Source: Actinomycetes bacterium (GTDB taxonomy: Bacteria > Actinomycetota > Acidimicrobiia > Acidimicrobiales > RAAP-2). From it: 23,778 bases of DNA. How positions within the stretch are numbered: position 1 is the stretch's first letter; each line of letters opens with the position of its first letter. The notes beneath the pieces were generated by a model. The model had not been told where the DNA came from and made no database searches. It worked only from the letters and a program-made list of their open reading frames with translations. The position numbers and the translations under genes are program-made. Of the stretch, positions 6,199-14,604 are shown piece by piece. The DNA lies in NCBI GenBank assembly GCA_021791615.1, contig JAJYWG010000474.1, positions 1-23,778 on the forward strand, written 5' to 3'.

Positions 6199-6902
6199 GT
6201 GCGACCGCTCCCGGTAGACGCCAAGACCTCCGAGAGATCGCCCACCACCCCGGTGTAGAACGGGCCGAACTCGGCGTAACGCGCAGACGCCTCGTCGAAG
6301 CGCATCTGGTAGACACAGTCCTTGAGGTCGTCAAGGTGCACACCGAACAGCGTGACACCCCACTCCCAGTCGTCCAGCCCGGTCGACGCCGTAATGAGCT
6401 GGAGGATCCGCCCGTGGAACGTGCGTCCCAGCGCGCCATGGCCGATCATCAAGCGCTTCCGCTCTTCGAACTCGAGGCTGTACCAGTTCTGCCCTGCCTC
6501 CCGTCGTTTCGACATCGGATAGAAGCAGTACGCGCGCTTGCCCTCCGGCGGCAGTTGAGGATAGAGGCGTGCCTGCTTCATGGCCTCGGGGACGCCAGCG
6601 GCGTACTCGGAGACCTCGGTCACCGACACGTAGGAGGCCACGGGGTCGAGACCCGCTCGCTGCACCTGCGTCTGCAAGTCGCGAAGACCCCAGACATCGG
6701 ATCCGAGCGCCATCAGACCCACGTCCGCCTTGTGGCCGAGCATGGCCGCGGCGACCACTTGGGTCCCGCGGGCACGGGAACGTTCGCAGGCGTCCTCCAC
6801 GAGGGCCGCGTCCACCGGCGCTTTCACCCGGCAGAACAGGTGGAGCACGGCCATGCCAACTGACGGGCTGGGGGAGCCGGAACCTGTGGGCGCTGTGCTC
6901 AC
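6195..6902 (-). CDS. hemQ: Coproheme decarboxylase HemQ (chlorite dismutase family)
   Basis: The protein has up to 235 residues and carries the HemQ signature. Tyr128 in YPMSKRR is the catalytic tyrosine, His155 in MIGHGALGR is the proximal heme ligand, and LDDWEWGVTLF and RFDEASARYAEFGPFYTG complete the C-terminal half. HemQ decarboxylates two propionates of coproheme III to make heme b, the last step of the coproporphyrin-dependent pathway of Gram-positive and actinobacteria. The distal Arg/Gln diagnostic of true chlorite dismutase cannot be judged by eye, but the YPMSK motif points to HemQ. GTG 6902 gives a Ser/Pro-rich leader; ATG 6854 (MAVLHLF) is the more conservative start, though neither has a strong ribosome site. 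It is first in the operon with larE and the NIL gene. Confidence 0.88.
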   Translation of the reverse strand: MSTAPTGSGSPSPSVGMAVLHLFCRVKAPVDAALVEDACERSRARGTQVVAAAMLGHKADVGLMALGSDVWGLRDLQTQVQRAGLDPVASYVSVTEVSEYAAGVPEAMKQARLYPQLPPEGKRAYCFYPMSKRREAGQNWYSLEFEERKRLMIGHGALGRTFHGRILQLITASTGLDDWEWGVTLFGVHLDDLKDCVYQMRFDEASARYAEFGPFYTGVVGDLSEVLASTGSGRT

Positions 6903-6936
6903 CGCCTCAGCATAAAGAAATCAGCGCCGGTGCGCG

Positions 6937-6967
6937 GTCGAGGGGCGTCCTGAAGACGCCCCTCGAC
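6937..6967 (-). terminator. Strong hairpin terminating groEL
   Basis: A perfect 13-bp stem (6937-6949 paired with 6955-6967) with a 5-nt loop lies 33 nt past the groEL stop. The core is CGAGGGGCGTC / GACGCCCCTCG. On the minus strand the following bases are not a clean T-run, although ATTTCTTTA occurs a little further on. It separates groEL from hemQ. Confidence 0.75.
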
Positions 6968-6999
6968 TCTCACACATTCGCCAAGCATCGTGCCGGGGA

Positions 7000-8637
<1,638 letters not shown>

Positions 8638-8688
8638 TCAGTTGGCCCCGGCAGGGGGTTCGGTCTCCCACCTACGATACCGGGGTCG

Positions 8689-8715
8689 TTAGCACTCTCA
8701 TTCACTGAGTGCTAA
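8689..8715 (-). promoter_or_regulatory. CIRCE operator (HrcA site) of groEL
   Basis: TTAGCACTC, a 9-nt spacer and GAGTGCTAA form an exact match to the CIRCE consensus, 69 nt upstream of the groEL ATG. HrcA binds it to repress chaperonin genes until heat or folding stress. On the minus strand a TATCGT hexamer at 8674-8679 could be the -10, which would place CIRCE over the -35 region. A matching -35 hexamer is not obvious. Confidence 0.95.
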
Positions 8716-8764
8716 TAGCAAACCACGCCAGCGGCCCCGGTGCAACTGCACCCGGGCAAGAAGT

Positions 8765-9040
8765 TCAGCCCCCCGCCACCGCCGGCACGATCGAGACGGT
8801 CTGCCCGTCTGCCACCGGGGTGGCCAGCCCCTCGAGGAAACGCACGTCCTCGTCGGCCAAGAACACGTTGACGAAACGCCGGAGCCCGCCGTCGTCATCA
8901 AAGAGCCGTGGGGCGAAACCAGGGTGGGCGTCCTCCAGGGCGATCAAGACCTCCTTCACGGTGGCGCCTTGGACCTTCACCTCCCCTGCCCCTCCCGTGA
9001 GCGTGCGCAACTGGGTCGGGATCCTCACGGACACGGTCAT
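8765..9040 (-). CDS. MoaD/ThiS-family ubiquitin-like sulfur carrier
   Basis: The protein has 91 residues and a beta-grasp fold of MoaD/ThiS type. It opens VSVRIPTQLRTLTGG, contains RFVNVFLADEDVRFLEGL, and ends SIVPAVAGG. The C-terminal Gly-Gly is the site that is adenylated and converted to a thiocarboxylate to donate sulfur. ATG 9040 has AAGGAG 7 nt upstream. It lies 91 nt downstream of thrC, so the two are likely co-transcribed. Mycobacterial CysO is a member that feeds sulfur to a PLP-dependent cysteine synthase, and the PLP enzyme next to this gene makes a CysO-like role more attractive than molybdopterin synthesis. That assignment is inference. No mec-like or MoeB-like gene is in view. 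Confidence 0.85.
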   Translation of the reverse strand: MTVSVRIPTQLRTLTGGAGEVKVQGATVKEVLIALEDAHPGFAPRLFDDDGGLRRFVNVFLADEDVRFLEGLATPVADGQTVSIVPAVAGG

Positions 9041-9131
9041 TGGAGCGGCTCCTTGGTCTCGTTGGTCTCGATGGTTCGGTGGACAGGGTACGGGGCTGTG
9101 CTCGGCGCGGTGCACGGGAGCGGGACGGCGG

Positions 9132-10412
9132 TCACGACGGCGCTCGCTCCCCGACCGAGGAGCCTGCGGCCACCAGATCGTCTGTGGCCGAGACCACGGA
9201 CTCGAATGCGTCCAGCGTGGCGGGAATGGTCGCAGTCGGCCCAATCCCTGGCACCAGCGCCTCCACCGTCTTGAGACCGTGACCGGTGACCAGGGCCACT
9301 ACCCGCTCGTCCCGGCCGACCACCCCCGAGGCCGCCAGCTTGGCCAAGCTGGCAATCGTCACGCCGCCGGCCGTCTCGGCGAATATCCCTTCGGTGCGCG
9401 CGAGGAGGCGGATGCCTTCCAAGATCTCTTCGTCGCTCACCGAAGCGCACCCACCCCCCGACTCCCTGATCGCAGACAGCGCGTACCACCCATCGGCAGG
9501 GTTGCCGATCGCCAGCGACTTGGCGATCGTCGACGGCTTGACCGGTCGGATCGCATCCCAGCCCTCGGCGAACGCCGTCGCCACCGGCGCGCACCCGGCC
9601 GCCTGTGCTCCCGAGACCCGTACCCGTGATGTGCGGTCCAGCAAGCCGACCTCTCCGAGCTCAAGGAAGCCTTTGGCCACTTTGGTGAGCTGGCTCCCCG
9701 ACGCCACGGGCACCACGACGTGGTCGGGCGCCTGCCAGCCGAGCTGTTCGGCGATCTCGAAGGCGAGGGTCTTCGATCCTTCCGCGTAGTAGGTGCGGAT
9801 GTTCACGTTCACGAAAGCCCAGCTGGGATGCTCACTGGTCAACTCGGCACAGAGCCGGTTCACGTCGTCGTAGGTGCCCTCCACCGCCACCACCGTCCCG
9901 CCGTACACGGCGGTCATGGTGATCTTCGCCACTTCGAGGTCCTGGGGAATCAGGACGACCGACGCCATGCCCGCCCGCGCCGAATGGGCAGCGACAGAAT
10001 TCGCCAGATTGCCGGTCGAGGCGCATGCTGCGACCTTGAAACCGAGCTGGCGGGCCTTCGTGAGAGCCACCGACACGACGCGGTCCTTGAACGACCCGGT
10101 GGGATTGGCCGTGTCGTCCTTGATCCACAGCTCCCCAAGGCCCAGTTCTGCCGCCAGCCGGTCCGCCCGGACCAGCGGGGTGAAGCCAGCTCCAAGGTCG
10201 ACCGGGGCATCCTCGCCCACCGGTAAGAGGTCCCGGTAGCGCCAGATCGACCGCGGGCCTTCGGCGATCCGTTCGCGGCTGACGGTGGCGGCGATGGCTT
10301 CGTAGTCGTAACAGACCTCGAGCGGACCAAAGCAGAAGTCGCACACATGGAGCGCCTCTACTGGGAAGCACCGCCCGCACTCTCGACAGCGCAGCCCGGT
10401 GACGTGATCCAT
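9132..10412 (-). CDS. thrC: Threonine synthase (PLP-dependent, zinc-ribbon type)
   Basis: The protein has 426 residues. A zinc ribbon with Cys9, Cys12, Cys24 and Cys27 precedes the fold-type II PLP domain. The PLP Lys is Lys109 in PTGSFKDR; ACASTGNLANSVAAHSARAG is the phosphate-binding and substrate loop region, and VVPVASGSQLTKVAKGF binds PLP phosphate. The enzyme would convert O-phosphohomoserine to threonine. The ribosome site GAGGAGG lies 6-7 nt before ATG 10412, which fixes the start; the longer frame upstream lacks homology. Other members of this fold make cysteate or use sulfur nucleophiles, so with an MoaD-like carrier downstream, a sulfur-using variant cannot be excluded. The gene is divergent from gpgS. 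Confidence 0.9.
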   Translation of the reverse strand: MDHVTGLRCRECGRCFPVEALHVCDFCFGPLEVCYDYEAIAATVSRERIAEGPRSIWRYRDLLPVGEDAPVDLGAGFTPLVRADRLAAELGLGELWIKDDTANPTGSFKDRVVSVALTKARQLGFKVAACASTGNLANSVAAHSARAGMASVVLIPQDLEVAKITMTAVYGGTVVAVEGTYDDVNRLCAELTSEHPSWAFVNVNIRTYYAEGSKTLAFEIAEQLGWQAPDHVVVPVASGSQLTKVAKGFLELGEVGLLDRTSRVRVSGAQAAGCAPVATAFAEGWDAIRPVKPSTIAKSLAIGNPADGWYALSAIRESGGGCASVSDEEILEGIRLLARTEGIFAETAGGVTIASLAKLAASGVVGRDERVVALVTGHGLKTVEALVPGIGPTATIPATLDAFESVVSATDDLVAAGSSVGERAPS

Positions 10413-10694
10413 TGCAGTCCTCCTCATCGATCGGGCATTGGCACCTGTTGGCGACTGCCCGGTCCGCTCGAACGAACGCTGGGAATCGTCAGTGGTTGCC
10501 GCGGCGTCACAGGGCCCGTCCCTCAACCGCTCTGGATGATCCCTCTATGGTGGCCGACGACGCGTCCGGTGTCAATGCCATGCTGCGATTCTCTGGGAGC
10601 ATTCCGCACAGCCTTCGGGGCCGCGAGACTGAGGCCGGTGCCGCCGGGAAAAGCGGATCTGCCGGGCCGGGCAGAAATCGGCCAAGATCGGCGG
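10413..10694. other. Divergent intergenic region between thrC and gpgS
   Basis: These 282 nt must hold the promoters of both genes. On the minus strand a perfect TTGACA lies at 10570-10575, but no good TAnnnT hexamer stands 16-19 nt downstream of it. On the plus strand TATGGT near 10547 could be a -10, without a convincing -35. No open frame with gene-like codon use is seen. Confidence 0.35.
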
Positions 10695-11510
10695 ATGGAT
10701 CGTGGCCCCAGGACGTACCACCGCTCGGCGTTCACCACCGACCGGCTCGTACCGGCAAAGGCTGGGCTGAAGGTGACTGTCTGCATCCCGGCACGAGATG
10801 AAGAGCGCACGGTCGGCGCGGTCGTGCGGGCCGTCGTGGAGCCACACGTCGCCGCAGCCGGCGGGTCGGGCTTGGTGGACGACGTGCTGGTGGTCGACGA
10901 TGGATCGACCGACGGCACGGCCGACGTAGCGCGCGCTGCAGGAGCCCGGGTGATCTCGGTCGATCGGGGAGACGGCGGCGGCAAAGGTCAGGCCATGCGA
11001 GCCGGAGTGGACTCTTCGGACGGAGACCTGCTCGTGTTCCTCGATGCCGACGTGGAGAACACGACCCCGGAATTCGTGAGCGGCCTCCTCGGCCCGCTGT
11101 TGACCGAACCAGGTGTCTCCCTGGTGAAGGGGTTCTACGAGCGGCCCGTGGGTGACGACCCTGCCGGAGGAGGGCGTGTGACCGAACTGCTGGCCCGCCC
11201 ACTCCTCGAAGTGCTGTTCCCCGATCTGCTCCCCGTGCGCCAACCCCTCGCGGGCGAGTCGGCAGCGCCCCGGAGGGTTCTTGAGCGGCTGGAACTTGCC
11301 GAGGGGTACGGGGTGGAGCTGGGGCTGCTGCTGGACGTCGCCTCGCGCTACGGCACCGGATCGGTGACCCAGGTGGACCTCGGAGTCCGCGTCCATCGGA
11401 ATCGCCCCCTCAGCGAGCTGCGACCCCAGGCCGTCGACGTGCTCCGGGCAGCACTCGCCCGAGCGGGCCGACCGAACGATCTTGGCTTCCTTCCTCCTGG
11501 AGACCGCTAG
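10695..11510 (+). CDS. gpgS: Glucosyl-3-phosphoglycerate synthase
   Basis: The protein has 271 residues, a GT-A fold enzyme of the GpgS (GT81) type. It shows VTVCIPARDEERTVG, LVVDDGSTDGT for the nucleotide sugar, GGGKGQAMRAG, the metal-binding DADV (117-120), VKGFYERP, GGGRVTELLARPLL, QPLAGESAA and the C-terminal VDLGVRVHRNRPL. These align by eye with mycobacterial GpgS (Rv1208), though the N-terminus here is about 40 residues shorter. It transfers glucose from a nucleotide sugar to 3-phosphoglycerate, the first step to glucosylglycerate, a compatible solute and a precursor of methylglucose polysaccharides. ATG 10695 is chosen because homology begins a few residues later; the ribosome site is weak (GGCGG). 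otsA follows after 10 nt, so the genes form an operon. Confidence 0.88.
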   Translation: MDRGPRTYHRSAFTTDRLVPAKAGLKVTVCIPARDEERTVGAVVRAVVEPHVAAAGGSGLVDDVLVVDDGSTDGTADVARAAGARVISVDRGDGGGKGQAMRAGVDSSDGDLLVFLDADVENTTPEFVSGLLGPLLTEPGVSLVKGFYERPVGDDPAGGGRVTELLARPLLEVLFPDLLPVRQPLAGESAAPRRVLERLELAEGYGVELGLLLDVASRYGTGSVTQVDLGVRVHRNRPLSELRPQAVDVLRAALARAGRPNDLGFLPPGDR

Positions 11511-11520
11511 GGTTCCTGGG

Positions 11521-12924
11521 ATGCCCGAGGTGGTCGTCGTCTCCAACCGGGGGCCCCGCTCCTTCCAGCTCGACTCCTCAAGCCGGCCGGTGCCAGCCGA
11601 TGCCGCTGGCGGCGTCGCCGGGACCCTTCGCAGCCTCCTCGCCGGTACCGACACCACCTGGATCGCCGCCGCAATGACCCCGGCCGACCAGATGGCTTCC
11701 GCCGCAGGGCTGATGTCCGGCGACGGGATTCGGGTGGTCGCCGTCGAGCCCGACGTCGAGCTCTACCGAATGGCCTACGACCTCATCGCGAACGCGACCT
11801 TGTGGTACTGCCACCACCACCTCTTCGACCTGCCTCGCCGGCCAGTGCTGGATCGGCGCTGGCACGAGGCATGGGAGGCCTATCGAGCCCTCAATGTGCT
11901 CTTCGCAGAGGCCGTCGTCCACGCTGCTCCCCCCGGGGCGGTGGTGCTGGTCCAGGACTACCACCTCGCGCTCATCGGCAGCATCCTGGCCAAATCCCGT
12001 CCCGACTTGCGCACGGTGCACTTCAGCCACACGCCGTTTGCCGGCCCCGATGCGCTTCGGAGCCTGCCGGCGGCCGCGGCTGGTGAGCTCCTTTCGGGCA
12101 TGGCCGGTTTCGGCGCGTGCGGATTTCACACCCGGCGTTGGGAACACGCGTTCAGGTCCGACTACGCAGATGGAGTCGCCGACACCGGCTCCGATCCGCT
12201 GAGCCCGCCACGGACCTTCGTCGCGCCGCTCGGGCCCGATTCGAAGGGTCTCTCTCGAGAGATGGGGTCGCCTAAGACCGTGAGTGCCCAACACGAACTC
12301 GACAACTGGGTCGGGGACCGCAAGCTGATCGTGAGAGTCGACCGGGTTGAGCTGTCGAAGAACCTTCTCCGTGGGTTCTGGGCTTACGCCGAGCTGCTGG
12401 AGACCCGGCCAGCCTGGCGACAGCGGGTCGTCATGATGGCGCTCACGTACCCGTCCCGGCAGAACTTGCAGGACTACCTGGCCTATCGCTCGGAGGTGGA
12501 GCATACGGTCGCCCGCATCAACGAGCAGTGGGGCACCGCGGAGTGGACGCCAATCGAGCTCGAGGTCGCCGACGACCGGAGCAAGTCGCTCGCTGCGCTG
12601 CGACGTTACGATGCACTACTGGTGAACCCGGTCCGTGATGGGATGAACCTCGTCGCGAAAGAAGGTGCGCTAGTCAACTCCGTCGGAGGCGCGGTGATCC
12701 TCTCGCGCGAAGCCGGTGCCTGGGAGGAACTGCGCCCGGCGGCGATCGGGGTCAACCCTTTCGATGTCTCGGACACCGCGGCGAGCATGGACCTGGCCCT
12801 CAATATGCCCGAGCGCGAGCGCTCCGAGCGGGCGCTCAAACTTCGCGAGATCGTCGCGCAGCGTACCGCTGCGGACTGGTTGGCCGACCAGCTCCAGGCC
12901 GCTGGCTGTGCCGGAACGGAATGA
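11521..12924 (+). CDS. otsA: Trehalose-6-phosphate synthase-type GT20 glycosyltransferase
   Basis: The protein has 467 residues, about the length of E. coli OtsA. It has the GT20 landmarks: VVVSNRGP and AGGVAGTL at the N-terminus, VQDYHLALIG, HFSHTPFAGP, the nucleotide-sugar site RVDRVELSKN, and NPVRDGMNLVAKE plus ILSREAGAWEEL at the C-terminus. It would make trehalose 6-phosphate from UDP- or GDP-glucose and glucose 6-phosphate. The usual RLDYTKG motif is replaced by RVDRVELSKN; the Arg and Lys that contact phosphate are kept. A related acceptor, as in glucosylglycerol-phosphate synthase, is possible. ATG 11521 follows the gpgS stop by 10 nt with AGGG just upstream. The gene ends 5 nt from the end of otsB on the other strand. 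Confidence 0.85.
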   Translation: MPEVVVVSNRGPRSFQLDSSSRPVPADAAGGVAGTLRSLLAGTDTTWIAAAMTPADQMASAAGLMSGDGIRVVAVEPDVELYRMAYDLIANATLWYCHHHLFDLPRRPVLDRRWHEAWEAYRALNVLFAEAVVHAAPPGAVVLVQDYHLALIGSILAKSRPDLRTVHFSHTPFAGPDALRSLPAAAAGELLSGMAGFGACGFHTRRWEHAFRSDYADGVADTGSDPLSPPRTFVAPLGPDSKGLSREMGSPKTVSAQHELDNWVGDRKLIVRVDRVELSKNLLRGFWAYAELLETRPAWRQRVVMMALTYPSRQNLQDYLAYRSEVEHTVARINEQWGTAEWTPIELEVADDRSKSLAALRRYDALLVNPVRDGMNLVAKEGALVNSVGGAVILSREAGAWEELRPAAIGVNPFDVSDTAASMDLALNMPERERSERALKLREIVAQRTAADWLADQLQAAGCAGTE

Positions 12925-12929
12925 CGCGG

Positions 12930-13718
12930 TCAGTCGAAAGCGGATGTGATCGCTTCGGCAAGCCTCTGGAGGAGCCGGATCGCAGCGGGCGCGCCTTCCA
13001 CGACAAGGTCCGCCATGGCCGCCACCTCCGCTGGGCTCTCCTGGTCGACCACCGCGACACGGGCCACTGACGCCCCATTTGCTGCCATCTCTCCGAGGAC
13101 GCGGAACGCCGGAAGATCACCCAGGTCATCCCCGAAGCACGCGAGACGGGTATATCCGGCTCCCATCGTGCGCACCACGCTTCCTTTGTCGACATCCACC
13201 GGTGGACGGAGCTCCATCGCCATGCGCCCCGGCTGGCCCACCAGCCCAGTGCGGCTCGTCTCACTCGCGCAGAATTCCGATACCCATGCCTGGGCGTCTG
13301 GGCGGGTCCGCCAGTGGAGGGTGACGGTCAACCCCTTCAGCTCGATGCCGACACGACGGGGTGCGTTGGCCTGCGCTCGCTCGGCAACTTCAGCGACCAC
13401 CGGACGCCAGGCCCTGGCCTCCTCGCTGACTCGAACCGTACCGCCAGGCTCGCACGTCTCCATCCCGTACAGGCCGACGACATGCACCCCGAGGGGTCGG
13501 TCGAGCGTCTGGAGCAGGAACCCGGCGGGTCGCCCTGACACCACCGCCACCAAGCCGAAATGGCTCGCCAGGCGGGCGAGGACCGCCGAAGCACCGGGGA
13601 GAGGACGTGCCTCGGAAGGGTCCTCCACGATCGCGGCCAACGTGCCGTCGAAATCGACGAACAGCGCGCTCTCCGACGGTCGGTCGCGCAGGGGGGCCAG
13701 CACGGGAGGGAGATCCAT
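12930..13718 (-). CDS. otsB: Trehalose-6-phosphate phosphatase (HAD family)
   Basis: This protein of about 262 residues is a HAD-superfamily OtsB. DFDGTLA (22-28) holds the nucleophile and acid aspartates. AVVSGRP is motif II, ELKGLTVTLHWR belongs to the T6PP cap, VDKGSVV carries the motif III lysine, and CFGDDLGDLPAF is the Mg-binding motif IV. It dephosphorylates trehalose 6-phosphate. It starts at ATG 13718 with GGTGG 5 nt upstream; GTG 13727, three codons earlier, is the alternative. It follows the LytR_C gene with a very short gap and is probably in the same transcript. It is tail to tail with otsA, so synthase and phosphatase are separate transcription units here. Confidence 0.9.
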   Translation of the reverse strand: MDLPPVLAPLRDRPSESALFVDFDGTLAAIVEDPSEARPLPGASAVLARLASHFGLVAVVSGRPAGFLLQTLDRPLGVHVVGLYGMETCEPGGTVRVSEEARAWRPVVAEVAERAQANAPRRVGIELKGLTVTLHWRTRPDAQAWVSEFCASETSRTGLVGQPGRMAMELRPPVDVDKGSVVRTMGAGYTRLACFGDDLGDLPAFRVLGEMAANGASVARVAVVDQESPAEVAAMADLVVEGAPAAIRLLQRLAEAITSAFD

Positions 13719-13730
13719 CGAAGCCACCGA

Positions 13731-14504
13731 TCAGCCGGCGGCCGGCGCTGTCGTGGCCGGCGCTGTCGTGGCCGGCGCTGTCGTGGTGGAGGTCGTGGCC
13801 GGCGCTGTCGTGGCCGGCGCTGTCGTGGTGGAGGTCGTGGCCGGCGCTGCCGTCGTCGGGGTCGTGGTCGCGGCCGGCGTCGCGACCTGGCTTGCAAGGC
13901 TCGGGCCCACAACGACGACCACGTCCGCGGCTGTGGCTCCCGTGATCCCTGGCGAGGCCGGTATCGGCTGGACCGATGTGGGTTTGAGCCCGAGTGCAGC
14001 CGCGACGCTCTGGGCTGCCTTTTGCTGCGCGGAGGCGTAGTACACGAGCGATACAGTGCCCTTGGGCGCTGTGGTCGGAGCCAGGGTGCTCCACCCGGCC
14101 GCCTTGAGCTTGGTGGTGAAAAAGGCCGCTGCGCCTGTGGTCGTGCTCCCGTTCGCAACGAGAACGTTCACACTCGATCTCGGAACGGTGGTCGGAGTGG
14201 TCGTCGCCCGAACGTGAACGTTCACCGTGGGCACGGTCGTCGCAGTCGTCCCATGCACTGCCGAACGGGAACGAGAGTTCGTGCCATCGGAGCGGATGAG
14301 CACGACGCCCAGCACGATCACCACGACGACCAGCACCAGTGCCCGGCCCGCGGCGATACCTTCACGTCCGTCCAGATGCCCGCCAGCAGCCCGGGCACCA
14401 GCACCGCCACCAGACGGGGCACCAGCCCGGGCACCAGCACCGCTAGGAGGCCTGCCAGCAGCCCCGCCAGCAGCACGGGCTGGAGGATGCCTGGGTCCGT
14501 TCAC
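13731..14504 (-). CDS. Membrane-anchored LytR_C-domain protein
   Basis: The protein has 257 residues. A Gly/Ala-rich N-terminus is followed by one membrane helix (ALVLVVVVIVLGVVLI, about 55-70), a Thr-rich stalk, and a LytR_C-type domain (about 110-200) beginning VNVLVANGSTTTGAAAFFT and including LVYYASAQQKAAQSVAAALG. A Thr/Ala/Pro tail encoded by tandem repeats ends it. LytR_C domains occur in cell-envelope proteins alone or fused to LytR-CpsA-Psr enzymes; the molecular role is not settled. The helix suggests an exported C-terminus. The start is uncertain: GTG 14504 has no clear ribosome site, and residues 11-42 are read from a repetitive segment whose codons have unusually low GC at third positions. 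It is likely co-transcribed with otsB. Confidence 0.7.
   Translation of the reverse strand: MNGPRHPPARAAGGAAGRPPSGAGARAGAPSGGGAGARAAGGHLDGREGIAAGRALVLVVVVIVLGVVLIRSDGTNSRSRSAVHGTTATTVPTVNVHVRATTTPTTVPRSSVNVLVANGSTTTGAAAFFTTKLKAAGWSTLAPTTAPKGTVSLVYYASAQQKAAQSVAAALGLKPTSVQPIPASPGITGATAADVVVVVGPSLASQVATPAATTTPTTAAPATTSTTTAPATTAPATTSTTTAPATTAPATTAPAAG
13741..13854 (-). repeat. Nested tandem repeat encoding a Thr/Ala/Pro tail
   Basis: On the plus strand, 15-bp units A (GCCGGCGCTGTCGTG) and 12-bp units B (GTGGAGGTCGTG) are arranged A A A B A A B A', so a 42-bp AAB superunit occurs twice. They encode repeated TTAPA and TTST blocks at the C-terminus of the LytR_C protein. Copy number is likely to vary between strains by slippage. 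Confidence 0.9.
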
Positions 14505-14553
14505 TGGTTCAGCCTGCCAATGACCGGCCCACGGCGCAAGGCCCGCCTTCCGC

Positions 14554-14585
14554 GAGGCACGATGGGCCTCGGCAACAAGTGCCTC
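14554..14585 (+). promoter_or_regulatory. Possible structured leader of mscL
   Basis: GAGGCAC (14554-14560) pairs perfectly with GTGCCTC (14579-14585). The same GAGGC can instead pair with GCCTC at 14566-14570, so the two stems exclude each other. An 8-bp palindrome CCGATCGG (14588-14595) then overlaps the mscL ribosome site GGAGGG. No conservation data were available, so a regulatory role is only a suggestion. Confidence 0.3.
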
Positions 14586-14604
14586 ATCCGATCGGAGGGC
14601 TCAC

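Noticed and set aside
6195..6902. True chlorite dismutase
   Set aside because: YPMSKRR with catalytic Tyr and the overall C-terminal pattern fit HemQ of heme synthesis better.
10570..10575. Perfect TTGACA as thrC promoter
   Set aside because: No TAnnnT hexamer at suitable spacing; listed only inside the intergenic entry.
13741..13854. CRISPR-like array
   Set aside because: Units are 12-15 bp, contiguous without spacers, and lie inside a coding frame.
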